From assembly GCF_021134715.1 (NCBI RefSeq), contig NC_060017.1:1116001-1180000 (forward strand): 64,000 bases of DNA, in the 5' to 3' direction. Below, in pieces: positions 32,631-42,748 of this stretch. The translations under genes were made by a program, and so were the position numbers. This DNA is from Daphnia pulex. Its lineage: Eukaryota; Arthropoda; Branchiopoda; Diplostraca; Daphniidae. Position 1 is the first letter of the stretch. Every line of letters starts with the position of its first letter. Under the pieces are notes generated by a model. The model searched no databases. It saw only the letters and a program-made list of their open reading frames with translations, and was not told the DNA's origin.

Positions 32631-34619
32631 TTAACCTTCGCAAGCCCGGCATTCATCTCCGCCTCGAACTTCGGGTGGTTTATTTAGTAAAGCGAGTAGT
32701 TCATCATACCCACCGATGTACTCTCCCTCAATATATATTTGTGGTACAGTCTTAACATCTTTGCGACCCGTCGCTTCGGCAGCAGTCTTACCAACAGAGG
32801 CAAGATCGATATCGTCAAACGAAATACCACGTAAACGCAACTCTTCTTTTGCCATAGTGCAGAATGGGCAATCTTTCTTTGAGTAAACGATATTACGCTT
32901 GTCGCCCTCTAGGGCAACACGCTCAACTTTCTCACTGACGCTTTCGGCACGTTGTTTAGCTTCTGTACGTAGATAGTACAATCCCTTTAGTCCTTCTTTC
33001 CATGCACGTAGGTGCACCTGATTCACGTATGACTTACTAGCACGAGATGGGAAGAATAGGTTAACAGATTGACCTTGACAGATATACTTCTGACGATCTG
33101 CGGCATGCTGTACAACCCAGTTTTGATCTAATTCGTCAGCGGTCTTGAAGATAGCCTTCTCGCCTTAAGTGAGAAATGGTAGATGTTGAACAGAGCCCTT
33201 CTTGGTAATGATAGGTGTCCAGTTAGAATCATTGTCTTCGCCTCTAGCGACAAGCAATTGAGTAAGGTATTTATTCTTAACTAGGAAAGAGCCAGCACGG
33301 GTACGATGTGTATAAGCATTAGCCTTTAACGGCTCAATAGAGGGCGAGGTTGCTAAGATAACACCCGAACTTGCATTAGGAGCAATAGCTAACAAGTGCG
33401 AGTTTCTACGACCCGATTTCTCGCCATCTAAATAAGCGTCACGCTCGGTAGCAAGGAGCTCGGTCTCTCTAACTGCTTTTGCCTTGATATGCTTGAACAC
33501 CGAATCATTAATTTCCTTTGCGACTTCTGATTCCCAAGCAACGCCATGTTTCTGTAACAGACTGTGAAAGCCCATTGCGCCTAGACCGATGCTTCGCTCT
33601 CTTGCTGCCGAAAACTTAGCACGTTCAATCGTATCAGGCGCATTCTCAATAAAGTATTCTAACACGTTGTCAAGCATACGAACAAGGTCACGAACGATAG
33701 AAGTGTCTTTCCACTCATCGTAGTACTCTAGGTTCAAGGATGACAGGCAACAAACAGCAGTTATTTCTGCCGATGTCGGGAGGTGAATCTCATTACATAG
33801 ATTTGATCCATTGATCTTAAGATCAAGTTCTTTTAATTGCTGAGGAAGATCACGGTTAGCCGTATTAATGAAGTTCATATACGGCTCACCTGTACGGAAA
33901 CGAGTTTCGATGATTCTTTCCCATAGCTTACGGGCATCGATTGAATCTTTGACTCTACCATCTTTCGGGTCTTTCAAGTCCCACATTGTACCTGCGGCAA
34001 CCGCTTCCACAAATGCATCAGAAAGGTTGACTGCATTGTGTAGGTTCAATGCCTTACGCTGTACATCACCTGTAGGAATACGCATGTTAAGGAACTCAAT
34101 GATATCGGGATGTGATACGTCCATGTAAGCCGCATAAGAACCCTTACGAGTCTTGCCTTGGCGATATGCGATCATATCGGCATCGACTGTGTGAAGAAAC
34201 GGCATTGGACCAGGTGCGATATCTGATACTGTGCGAACATCAGACCAGTGACCACCAACACTACCACCATACACCGACAACCATCGCAATTCAGACGTAT
34301 GGCTAATCAAACCCTCTAATGTGTCTGGCACATATGTAAGAAAGCATGAGATAGGCATACCCTTGCCTTGCTTGCTTCCATTGGGTGCATTTGATAAAAC
34401 AGGCGATGCAAACATGAACCACTTGTTTGACACATAGGTTTACAACCTCTGTGCCATATCTTCGTCCAGTACGTCTTTGTACTTCGACCATGCAAGAGAG
34501 GCACGTTTATATGCCTCTTGTGGTGACGTTTCATATTCTGTTAAATAAAAGTCCTTGAGCATTCCCACTGCATATGACTCTAATAGTTCATCTTTTCTTT
34601 TGTCTATATTAATTGACAT
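32631..34619 (-). CDS. nrdA: Ribonucleotide reductase alpha subunit (NrdA) with embedded glutaredoxin domain, two in-frame TAA
   Basis: Start near 34619 (MSINIDKRKDELLESYAVGM). TAA 34442-34440 (Tyr expected before TYVSNKWFMFASPVLSN) and TAA 33167-33165 (before GEKAIFKTADELDQNW). Core residues include LCNEIHLPTS and CCLSSLNLEYYDEW. After YYLRTEAKQRAESVSEKVER comes a complete glutaredoxin (YSKKDCPFCTMAKEEL, KTVPQIYIEGEYIGGYDELL), then the NrdA redox tail ECRACEG. About 660 codons. Confidence 0.8.
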
Positions 34620-34735
34620 TTCTTTTCCGCTAATGTTAAAGGACAGTAGAGACACTAGTGCCTGTACCGTCCAGTTATTTAATTATTGATAAACTTATTG
34701 ATCATAGGAAAGATTTGGGAGATTGCGCCACCAAT

Positions 34736-35362
34736 TTATCTTGCTAATTCCATATGTTCTTTCTGTGTACCGTTTGCAGACCTTAGTTCCACGTAGTGAA
34801 TCCATGATCTAATTGTTCCGTTTACGTATAGACGAGAGGCAGTATTTCCTTCGAGTAGTACCACTCTCGCTTGTTCTTTAGCAATTCCGTTTTTGATGGC
34901 CCACTCGTATGCGTTTCTTGCTTCGAATATGACTCGCTCTTGTTTCATCTTCCATGCTATATCGAGTTCAACATCATTAACATCGATAGAGTTTTGACGA
35001 TTAGAGGTGTTTTGTAATCTAGCATCCCTGAGAACAAACTGATCAACCAAGGCCTCGGGGTCAGCATAACGCTGAGAGAATTCTTGGAATGAGAACGAAC
35101 GATGTCTTAGAAATTGCCGTGTGATATCACGTGTGGTCTCTACCTCGATGGTAGCAGACGCCATTTCAAATAGACTCCAGTGTTTGTGTTTAATCAAGTA
35201 GTTAAGCAATTTACCACTTGTCTCTAAGTTCATTTGACCCTTAGCATTTGACATCTTAGCGCAATACGCTACTAAGTCCTGCACATCTTCTAATCCCTCA
35301 ATTGCGTGGGATGATGGCTGTGTATAGCCAATCCATTTTGCTCTTATTAACATTTTCTCCAA
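34736..35362 (-). CDS. thyX: Flavin-dependent thymidylate synthase ThyX
   Basis: 208 aa, intact. The ThyX motif is RHRSFSFQEFSQRYA (RHRxxSxxExSxR). Also WIHYVELRSANGTQKEH at the C-terminus. Methylates dUMP with folate and FADH2. Overlaps the primase by 16 bp. Confidence 0.85.
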   Translation of the reverse strand: MEKMLIRAKWIGYTQPSSHAIEGLEDVQDLVAYCAKMSNAKGQMNLETSGKLLNYLIKHKHWSLFEMASATIEVETTRDITRQFLRHRSFSFQEFSQRYADPEALVDQFVLRDARLQNTSNRQNSIDVNDVELDIAWKMKQERVIFEARNAYEWAIKNGIAKEQARVVLLEGNTASRLYVNGTIRSWIHYVELRSANGTQKEHMELAR

Positions 35363-36393
35363 TAGGTTAGCTGTAACTTTGCTTCCAAGCCATGATATGT
35401 GTTATTATCTATAATCAACTCGATAGACGCTTGGTTTGTACCCTTCATTATAACATCATTGATGTCTTTGTCAAGTATTTTCGATGGCCAGATACAGACT
35501 TTGTATCCTCTATCGATGCACTTTTCCATTCGGGCGCAAACGTCTTTATTACGAGGTTCATTGTCAAATACAAATACTGCGTTTTCAACATGCTCTAGTC
35601 CGCTAGCATTACCATCAGCGCCAGCCATAGCAACAGCATTAGTCAGAAAAAGACTATCGATAGGACCTTTTACCACGTAGTACTTTTTATTGAAGTCAAC
35701 TGCATCTAGGCCAAACATCTTAGGCATGTTCTCGTCTAGCATGATAGTTATATAGCGAAGGTCGGTGGAGCTAAATGCTCTAGCATTGAAACCGAAGAGT
35801 CTGCCGGTCTTGTCGATGAAAGGCATGATCAACCTGGGACGATCCTTTTCGACTTGCGGAAGTTTGTCAGGTATGATAGAATTGACCCATTCAGTGAACT
35901 TCGGTGCATAGTACATTCTATAGTGTACAGAAGGTGGTATCATACGATTGTCGAGATACTTTCTAGCTGGATGATCAATTGATAGTGAAGAGAATATCTT
36001 GATATCGAGTAGAGGTGAGCCTTTCGTTTGAAAGCTTGGTGCTCTCAATTTTAGCTTATGTAAGGGTTTGATTGGCTCTGTTTTCTTTTCTTCGAATAGT
36101 TCACGCCTCTTGCCTTTGTCTAGGGCAAAGTCTACGACATATTCATTGAATAGGTTGTGGTCTACGAACTTGAGTAAGTTCCTTATACTAAGAGATGCAT
36201 GACAATTGTGGCAGTAAAAGATAGCACTATTGTCTTTCTCTAGGATCCAACCTCGTCCTTTGAGTCTACTCTTCTGTGAGTCACCACAGATAGGACACCT
36301 TACGTTTGCCCTGTAAGGCGAATGAGCCTTAACTGAGTACCTTTCTAACCTAGTAGATAAGATACCAGCAAACTTCAAGTCTACAACATTCAT
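35347..36393 (-). CDS. DNA primase (gp61-like)
   Basis: 348 aa, intact. N-terminal zinc finger CPICGDSQKSRLKGRGW ... FYCHNCHAS; TOPRIM region with YYVVKGPIDSLFLTNAVAMAG and VFVFDNEPRNKDV. Lays RNA primers together with the gp41-like helicase at 49816-51220. Confidence 0.8.
   Translation of the reverse strand: MNVVDLKFAGILSTRLERYSVKAHSPYRANVRCPICGDSQKSRLKGRGWILEKDNSAIFYCHNCHASLSIRNLLKFVDHNLFNEYVVDFALDKGKRRELFEEKKTEPIKPLHKLKLRAPSFQTKGSPLLDIKIFSSLSIDHPARKYLDNRMIPPSVHYRMYYAPKFTEWVNSIIPDKLPQVEKDRPRLIMPFIDKTGRLFGFNARAFSSTDLRYITIMLDENMPKMFGLDAVDFNKKYYVVKGPIDSLFLTNAVAMAGADGNASGLEHVENAVFVFDNEPRNKDVCARMEKCIDRGYKVCIWPSKILDKDINDVIMKGTNQASIELIIDNNTYHGLEAKLQLTYWRKC
35447..35474 (-). promoter_or_regulatory. 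Intragenic sigma70-like promoter
   Basis: Minus strand: TTGACA, 16 bp, TATAAT, inside the 3' end of the primase and 85 bp upstream of thyX. Could give thyX its own transcript. Confidence 0.45.
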
Positions 36394-36427
36394 AACAATA
36401 GCTCCAATATACTTAGACGATAAGCCT

Positions 36428-36455
36428 ATTATACAAGGAATTCAGGAAATGTCAA
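36428..36455 (-). promoter_or_regulatory. sigma70-like promoter
   Basis: Minus strand: TTGACA, 16 bp, TATAAT, between the coiled-coil gene and the primase start. Confidence 0.6.
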
Positions 36456-36889
36456 GACAAAAATTTACTAATTAGTCCTAATTCTGCTATAAGGAAGCCA
36501 ACGATGGTGGCCGCACCGACTACCACCCACTTCCACTGCTCTAATGAGCCTACCCTGACAGTAAGTTCTTCGTAAGAGTTACGGCTTCTGGCATCAGGAG
36601 CCTCAAGGAACTCCATAACGTCAGCATGGAGCTTCTCAATTGTAGCACGTTGTTCTGCCTCTTTCTCTGAAATCCTCTTGTGTAGAAGTTCAGTTTCCTT
36701 CTCGGCAAGTCTCTTTCGTTCTAGAACTTCGTACTCATTGTCTTTAATCTGGTTATCGTGTACTGCCAGGATTCTAGAGATTCCATTGCTAGCGTCTGCA
36801 ATCTTATCAATAGCACTATCAATCCTGCCCAAAAGTCCCTGGATGTTAGACACATCTTTCTTCAGTATTTCCACGTCAGTTCTCACCAA
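36452..36889 (-). CDS. Coiled-coil protein with C-terminal membrane anchor
   Basis: GTG start at 36889; the frame is open further upstream (ADIAEDALNL) without an ATG. Long heptad-like Leu/Glu region (LERKRLAEKETELLHKRISE) and a C-terminal hydrophobic helix (WVVVGAATIVGFLIAELGLI). Possibly a spanin- or tail-associated membrane protein; unassigned. Confidence 0.5.
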   Translation of the reverse strand: MVRTDVEILKKDVSNIQGLLGRIDSAIDKIADASNGISRILAVHDNQIKDNEYEVLERKRLAEKETELLHKRISEKEAEQRATIEKLHADVMEFLEAPDARSRNSYEELTVRVGSLEQWKWVVVGAATIVGFLIAELGLISKFLS

Positions 36890-36911
36890 GTTTAATGCGT
36901 CTTCTGCAATA

Positions 36912-37466
36912 TCAGCCTCTGTTGTTTGTCAATGGAATTGTGTCTTTGAAGCGCTTCAGAATTTTACCACTCTTCTTATACATAGCCATTGCGTTTGGAG
37001 TAACTCCTGGTTCTCCCTGAGGTCCGACACCTATTCCAGCAATGTTTCCGCTACCTGCACTATTAGCCGGAGCCTCTTCGTCTACAATCGACTCGAATAA
37101 GGAGTTGATGTCGTCCTTATTAGCGTAGTTCATATAATATGTTATTTTTTCTTCTAGTTGCTCTTCGGTAAGCATTTCGCCCTGAGCTTGAATTTCGTCA
37201 TGTTCTTTAATCAGGTAAAAGGCAGCGGCATTTGATCCGATGCGTGCTGAACCGCCGGGCACTTTCTCTAGCAGTCGCTTGAGTTTCGTGATCATGATAT
37301 CAAAGATCCCGAATGCATCCTTCTGATCACGCTTAGTGAAGTCAGCACGTTTGATTAGTTGGTTGCCCTTCTCATCGATGATGCCTAGTTTGAATGCAGG
37401 CCATTCATTAAACGGTGTACCTAGACGTTTAATAAACTGGAAGACTAGAAATAGGTCTACAATCAT
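36912..37466 (-). CDS. Conserved T4-like structural/assembly protein, 184 aa
   Basis: Intact. IVDLFLVFQFIKRLGTPFNE, AFGIFDIMITKLKRLLEKVP and FYLIKEHDEIQAQGEMLTEE form a family conserved among cyanophage-type myoviruses next to head/neck genes. Precise role unknown. Confidence 0.65.
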   Translation of the reverse strand: MIVDLFLVFQFIKRLGTPFNEWPAFKLGIIDEKGNQLIKRADFTKRDQKDAFGIFDIMITKLKRLLEKVPGGSARIGSNAAAFYLIKEHDEIQAQGEMLTEEQLEEKITYYMNYANKDDINSLFESIVDEEAPANSAGSGNIAGIGVGPQGEPGVTPNAMAMYKKSGKILKRFKDTIPLTNNRG

Positions 37467-37474
37467 AACTCTCT

Positions 37475-37837
37475 TTATTCTTTTACAATTTTTGGATCTA
37501 AAGGTATCTCTGAACTTATAGTTTTATGACTGCCATATTCTACAACTTCAGGCATATAGCCTAACATAATCACAAAAGGCTTAAGTGCCTTATGATAATC
37601 TTCGAGCTTCAGGAATAACATCGGTGTCGCTTCTGCGCCAAAGCTGTTATATATTACAGTCAAGTGATTCAGAATTAATCTAACCTTTAGATCATCATCT
37701 TCCTCGTATCACTTAAACAGTCTCTTTAAATGCTGAAATCGTTTAAGGTCATCATAGAATTCGTCAGCGGATGCAGCCATCCGTGTGTCGTAGTATTTGG
37801 CAGCATACAGCAAAAAGCTGTCTTCCTCAAGTTTCAT
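37475..37837 (-). CDS. Conserved T4-like protein, in-frame TGA
   Basis: Start at 37837 (MKLEEDSFLLYAAKYYDTRM), TGA 37711-37709 where Arg is expected (RLFK-x-YEEDDDLK), then VRLILNHLTVIYNSFGAEAT and KLEDYHKALKPFVIML. About 120 codons. A T4-type late promoter lies at 37891-37898. Confidence 0.6.
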
Positions 37838-37890
37838 AGTTTATTCACCTTAGTTATTATTTTTTCTAGGCATAATTGCTGCCTCGAGTT

Positions 37891-37898
37891 TATTTATA
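37891..37898 (-). promoter_or_regulatory. T4-type late promoter
   Basis: TATAAATA on the minus strand upstream of the genes at 37837 and below. Confidence 0.55.
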
Positions 37899-37910
37899 AC
37901 CAAAATATAC

Positions 37911-37945
37911 AAAGGGCACCAATGCTATCACTAGTGCCCTTTTAT
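37911..37945 (-). terminator. Rho-independent terminator
   Basis: GGGCAC/GTGCCC stem extended by A/T pairs directly after the stop of the gene at 37949; U-rich on both strands. Confidence 0.55.
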
Positions 37946-37948
37946 TCA

Positions 37949-38398
37949 TTAAGCGTCTGGTAATACAGCGTCATCGGCAGCATCACCTGAAATCGTCTTC
38001 ATACCAACAAGTGTTTCGAAGCTAACACGACCAGCACGACCACCGCTGCGGGTAGTCTGTAGTACCCAACCTGATTGTGTCAGTGTTGGTGTAGCTGCCG
38101 CTTCTGCTACGTCAACACCAAATGTTGCACTTGCGTCAGAACTGTCTAGATATGCAGGCTTCTCATTTGCAGTCACCGTTTCAGTGGTCGAGGTAGCTGT
38201 AGCATTCGAAACTAGTGTCAAGGCGGTAGCACTCTCGATGCTAGCGATTTGATATTGTCCACCAGTGGCAACGATACGTTGACCAGGTGCTAACTGAGTA
38301 TTTAATTGAGTGCCAGCACCTGTAACAGCAGTACTGCCTGATGTAAAACTTAGTGTGCCAGTTACAGACTTGGTGTCATTATTTCCCCAAAGTGCCAT
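37949..38398 (-). CDS. Virion structural protein
   Basis: 149 aa from ATG 38398 (MALWGNNDTKSVTGTLSFTS). The open frame above this is the inserted element. Ala/Thr/Ser-rich beta protein with SGRAGRVSFETLVGM near the C-terminus, as in cyanophage virion structural proteins. Its likely late promoter (39095-39102) is separated from it by the 672-bp palindromic element. Confidence 0.65.
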   Translation of the reverse strand: MALWGNNDTKSVTGTLSFTSGSTAVTGAGTQLNTQLAPGQRIVATGGQYQIASIESATALTLVSNATATSTTETVTANEKPAYLDSSDASATFGVDVAEAAATPTLTQSGWVLQTTRSGGRAGRVSFETLVGMKTISGDAADDAVLPDA

Positions 38399-38412
38399 TT
38401 TGTTTCTCATGT

Positions 38413-39084
38413 ATTTAACAAGCGATCCACGATTCAAGTAGACCGAAATCCCGGAGCGGCTTTCCAAATCTAAATCCGGAAAAGGTCTTTTTCGTACGGT
38501 CCGCTGCGCTCCTGGTGGAAGCCAGCAGAAGGTCTTATACATCGGCCAATAAGAAATCTGGGTTCACTATATATGAAGGCCTGTATAAATGCAATGGGTC
38601 TAATGTGAAGGCCGATATAAAAGACCTTCTGCTGGCTTCCACCAGGAGCGCAGCGGACCGTACGAAAACATGGCTGCAAGCCAGGGAGGGAAACCAGCTA
38701 AATTATCCATTCACTAAATTCCATTCACTAAATCAGTCATATCTCAACCAATAAAATCCGGAAAGGAAATTCCTTTTGGATTTCGGTGGTTGAGTATACA
38801 ATAAACCTTTTTAAAAAATTAGTTTTTTCCATAGCTCCCCCGCTTTTCCGAAAATGGATGTCAAAGCCCCCCCACTTTCTGACAAAATTCAAAAAACCCA
38901 AACTTCAGAGCTAAATAACTCCTAAACGGATGGAAATTTTGTCATTCTGCAAACGCAGGTAAATCCGGCGTGCGAAGACAAACATGCCTATATTTTTAAA
39001 TATTTTTAAGACCTTTTCCGGATTTAGATCTGGAAAGCCGCTCCGGGATTTCGGTCTACTTGAATCGTGGATCGCTTGTTAAAT
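38413..39084. repeat. Nested palindromic (foldback) element with 77-bp terminal inverted repeats
   Basis: Left arm 38413-38489 and right arm 39008-39084 are inverted repeats with one visible mismatch, beginning ATTTAACAAGCG. Inside, a second inverted repeat of about 58 bp (38489-38546 and 38610-38668) flanks about 63 bp. The remaining 339 bp carry repeated AAATCCGG motifs and no convincing ORF. No target-site duplication is evident. Could be a MITE-like insertion or a structured replication/packaging site. Confidence 0.75.
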
Positions 39085-39093
39085 GGATATTAT

Positions 39094-41157
39094 TTATTTA
39101 TAACTTTCTGCACGTAAGTATTTTTCGCCCATATTGTATACTTGAATCTGAAGCTTCTTTTTAGTAGGGCTTTGATTTTTTTTCATGTCAATAGAGTACG
39201 AGTTGGTCTTATCTTTGATAGGCTTCTTAGGTCCAGTAGCAACTTTGTTTGGCCAAGCTTCTTCGTCTACCTCATAGCCTTGCTTCTTAGCAACGGCCAT
39301 AGCTTCCTGAACTGCGGCAGAGAACGTAGTGTGATATAATTTGTAGTTAGGAGCTTCTGCTAATTCGGCAGTCTCTTCGGTAACACTAATGGCATAGCCT
39401 TTTTGCTTTGCAACACTGATTCTCTTTGCTTTTTTACCTGGCTCAGTCTTAGGTGCTGAGTATGCGCCCTTACCTGCTTTACGATATCCAACGATGGTGT
39501 CCTTCTTAGGATTATCCATAGTACCACCGCTCTTCATGATTACCCAGTCATCATCGCTATACTTGCCCTCCTCTAACTCTTCTTTAATCTTTGATTTTTC
39601 AACATCTCTAGTACCACGAACTTTGGCGTCATTCTTATCGGCCCAATCGTTTAGATGATCTTCGTGCTTAAAGGTCTTGCGCCACGGAGTACTCTTCATA
39701 CCCTTAACACCATGTGCCTCAATAGTATGTCCTTTGGCAGCTTCTTCTAAGTCGAATTCTTCTTTTCTAAGTTCGCTTACCTTCTTTTCATATGACAATG
39801 TGCCGTACTTTGTTGAGGATTTAAGGTGAGCGGTATCGTCTACGATTCTCTTGACCGTTCCGACTTTCTTCATAGTCTTACCAGGAGCGGCAGTCATTGG
39901 ATGGTCTAAGCTAACTTTGTCTCCAACTTTAACTTCTTCAGCTAGCTTACCATCCTGTATTTTCTTTTTACCCCGAAGGTGCGCTAAATCAAAGCCATCA
40001 ACTTTACCATTCTTGTTCTTATCAAGTTTGTGCTGATCACCATGTAGCTCTTCACTCTTCATCTTCTTTTCAGCCTTATCAATACCTTTTGAACGATTAG
40101 TATATGCTCTATCATCCTTAGGAATAGATAGTTCAGCTTTGTGTTTGTATGAATCAAGTGTTTCCTTGGATAGTTCATCAATCTGTTCAACTTCTTCGTT
40201 CTTAGAAGCAGGAGCATCCTTCTGCTTTGAACCGCCGTAGGCACTGCCCTGTTTCTTACCAGCACCGCCGTTTGGCTGAGGCTTATTACGCTCTTTAGCT
40301 GCCTTCAGCATATCGTCCCATCCTTCTTCTAGCTCGGCATCTTCATTTAGGTGACCAGCGTTTTGTGCAGCCTTGATAACAGCGGCACGGTCTGCATAGT
40401 TACCAGTGTAGTGCTTCTTAGTTAAGTCTGGCTTATATTTTGCTTGATGCTCAGGTTTGATGTGCTTTAAAACTTTGTGGGCATCTGGATGTAATGCATA
40501 TTCGTGAATCGCTAGTGATCTTGCAATAGCTTGACGGCGCTTGTGGATTTATTTATCCGAGTCGTCTAGTTTGCCGTTGTTGTCGATGTCTTAATTTTTA
40601 CGGGCCAAGAGTGGCTTATGTACAGTTTTTGGATCTACTGGATCTAGAGCTTCTTTGATTTGCTGAGGCTTGCCACACCCTTTGCACATACCCTTTGAGG
40701 TGTACTCTGGATCATCACACTTGAATGAACCACCTTGATGGGCTTCAAAAGCATTACCTACCTTAGTATGTTGCTTTTCTTTAGCATACTTTGCCATCAT
40801 TTTTGGAGTCTGATCCTTTTTCTCAGCGCCAGTGATTTCATCAGGAGTAGTTTTATCTAGCTTGTCTACGTCACCATCCATATCGATCTTACGTTTAGAT
40901 TTGGCATGTTGCACCATTTGCTTCAAGTCTAGACCAATGCCTAGTTGGTGCTTCATTGAACCCTTGACTGTGTTTGGAGGTGTTGCTATGTCAGACGGTG
41001 GCACTTCTTTGACTGCCTCTGATACGACTTGCGGTTTTGCTGACGCTGGTTGTTGTGCCGGAGCTTGAGCAACGAATCCTTGTCTTGCTAAAGTTCTTGA
41101 GAACGCATCAGTCATGCCTGATGGTAATGGGTTAATCTGTTCGGGTTTCTTTAACAT
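39094..41157 (-). CDS. Large Lys-rich structural/assembly protein with EF-hand-like motifs, two in-frame TAA
   Basis: Start at 41157 (MLKKPEQINPLPSGMTDAFS) after AGGAGA. TAA 40593-40591 and TAA near 40550 lie within one open frame (ARKN-x-DIDNNGKLDDSDK-x-IHKRRQAI). DIDNNGKLDDSD and DKNKNGKVDGFD fit EF-hand/dockerin calcium loops. CDDPEYTSKGMCKGCGKP may bind zinc. About 688 codons, very charged. Probably head-related by position; not proven. Confidence 0.55.
39095..39102 (-). promoter_or_regulatory. T4-type late promoter, stranded by an insertion
   Basis: TATAAATA (with a following AATAA) overlaps the stop codon region of the gene above. The nearest downstream start is 690 bp away across the palindromic element. 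Confidence 0.5.
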
Positions 41158-41192
41158 GTTGTTTCTCCTAATTAATCTATTAATACTATTTA

Positions 41193-41559
41193 TCAGTTGT
41201 CTATCTTGGCGGACGCACGCCATTGATAGCAACTCAAATATTTTGCTTTCCACTTTGGACCAGGGTTGTCACAACCATGTCTAGCACTAAATGAGGCACG
41301 TCTATCTGGATCGTCCCTTTTTATTTCTGCATTCGGGTCACCGAAGATAACCTTGACTACATTACTCTTTTCATTCTTAACGTACACACCGAACTTCTTT
41401 TTAGAGCCTGCTGGTAATCTTAAAGGATCGTTAAGTGTTACCTTACGACCTTCATATTCGGATTCCTCAAGAATGATATCGTCATCGAGGTTGCATTCCT
41501 CGCAGATAGCATCCACTGACTCTTTTCGGTATGTAGAGAACTTAATCATCTTCGCCATC
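41193..41559 (-). CDS. DUF5872-type head-associated protein
   Basis: Start taken near 41559 (MAKMIKFSTYRKESVDAICE). GRKVTLNDPLRLPAGSKKKF, VVKVIFGDPNAEIKRDDPDR and RHGCDNPGPKWKAKYLSCYQ are the DUF5872 signature, often attached to phage prohead proteins. Intact. Confidence 0.65.
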
Positions 41560-41799
41560 ATCCTCTTCTTCATCATCGTCAAGATTTGCCATGTAGTCAC
41601 GAACACCGTCTAGGTAGTCCTCGGCCTTTGTAATCTTTGCTTGTGCCCACTCAGGAAGATTCTCGCTATCATCGAGCATAGCAATCAGGTCTTCAGCGGC
41701 ATCGATGATGTTATGGAGTAGCGTAATTGCCATCTCTCCCTCTTGATCATACTCAGCGGGATCTTTTGCTTCAGCGACGATAAATTGAGAAAAGTTTTT
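41542..41799 (-). CDS. Conserved small phage protein (LPEWAQAKITKAEDYLDGV family), start lost
   Basis: The frame is open from near 41799 (KNFSQFIVAEAKDPAEYDQE) with AAGGAATT upstream, but the start position reads ATT. Core LPEWAQAKITKAEDYLDGV and an acidic tail. The first ATG at 41733 is internal to the family. Confidence 0.55.
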   Translation of the reverse strand, partial: KNFSQFIVAEAKDPAEYDQEGEMAITLLHNIIDAAEDLIAMLDDSENLPEWAQAKITKAEDYLDGVRDYMANLDDDEEEDDGEDD

Positions 41800-41811
41800 A
41801 ATTTTAATTCC

Positions 41812-42735
41812 TTATGAGAACATCTTCTTTAGTGTAGCTGGTCCGGCAACGCCATCAGCAACTAATCCATTCTTTGCTTGCCAAGCTTTCACTGCAAGAT
41901 TTGTGCCTAGACCGAATGCTCCGTCTGCACCAATACCTAATTTAGTCTGTAGCGCCTTTACTGTGTCGCCAGTAGAACCGATAGTAAGTGTAGTAGATAA
42001 GTCTAGGTCAGAAGAAGTTAGAGCTTTTGTAACAACTGCGGTAGCGGCTGCAACCACGGCTGCAATTGGTGAGGCAAAGGCTTCAGCGCCAAGAATAGTA
42101 AGTGCTTTTGCAAAACGCTTCTTACGATCATCTAGTCCGATATCGCCGCCGTTGATAATCTTTGTCATCTTGACGATATCGCCTGTATCTGCAATTGCAT
42201 TTAGCTTCTTAGTGTTCCAGAACCAGCTAGCAGACTCAATAGCACCTTTTTCAGTTGCTACGTAAACAGCGGCTTCTTCTGCGGTCATATTAACAGTCTT
42301 ACCAAATGCGGCGTAGTTATCACGACCAGTCAATTGCTTCAGTCGACGACCACGGAATAACCAACCATCACCTGGTTTTGTATTGCCCATCTTTGCCGTA
42401 CGGAACTCATCTTGGTACACATAGTTAGCAATCTTTTCTGGATTCTTTGCGTACTCTTTAGCGTCACGCTTACCTGGGCCGAAGTATCTTCCAAACACCT
42501 TCTTTAGCGACTCTTCTGAGTAGTTCAGGTTTTCTTCAAGAGTCTTGAATTCATTAGACTCGTGGGCACACTGTGCAACAAGGCCAGCAATACGAGCCGC
42601 TGTATTGATTTCATACTTAGGAAAGATAGCGCACATAGCAGTATGCCATTTACCAGCATCTTTGTTTGTGGGTACCAGTTGAGCTAGCATAGCTTCTGTA
42701 AACTCTGCCGTATCAGTTCCATTTTTAAAGTTCAT
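41812..42735 (-). CDS. Endolysin: GH19 chitinase-type lysozyme with C-terminal peptidoglycan-binding domain
   Basis: 307 aa, intact. Residues 40-210 match GH19 (AQCAHESNEFKTLEENLNYS with the acidic catalytic residue, GWLFRGRRLKQLTGRDNYAA, SASWFW). Residues 245-305 form a PG_binding_1 repeat (IGSTGDTVKALQTKLGIGAD). Cleaves host peptidoglycan at lysis. Confidence 0.8.
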   Translation of the reverse strand: MNFKNGTDTAEFTEAMLAQLVPTNKDAGKWHTAMCAIFPKYEINTAARIAGLVAQCAHESNEFKTLEENLNYSEESLKKVFGRYFGPGKRDAKEYAKNPEKIANYVYQDEFRTAKMGNTKPGDGWLFRGRRLKQLTGRDNYAAFGKTVNMTAEEAAVYVATEKGAIESASWFWNTKKLNAIADTGDIVKMTKIINGGDIGLDDRKKRFAKALTILGAEAFASPIAAVVAAATAVVTKALTSSDLDLSTTLTIGSTGDTVKALQTKLGIGADGAFGLGTNLAVKAWQAKNGLVADGVAGPATLKKMFS

Positions 42736-42748
42736 ATTAATCCTCTTA

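Noticed and set aside
38470-38754. Short ORFs on both strands within the palindromic element
   Set aside because: They consist of inverted-repeat sequence, lack RBS and have no protein-like pattern.
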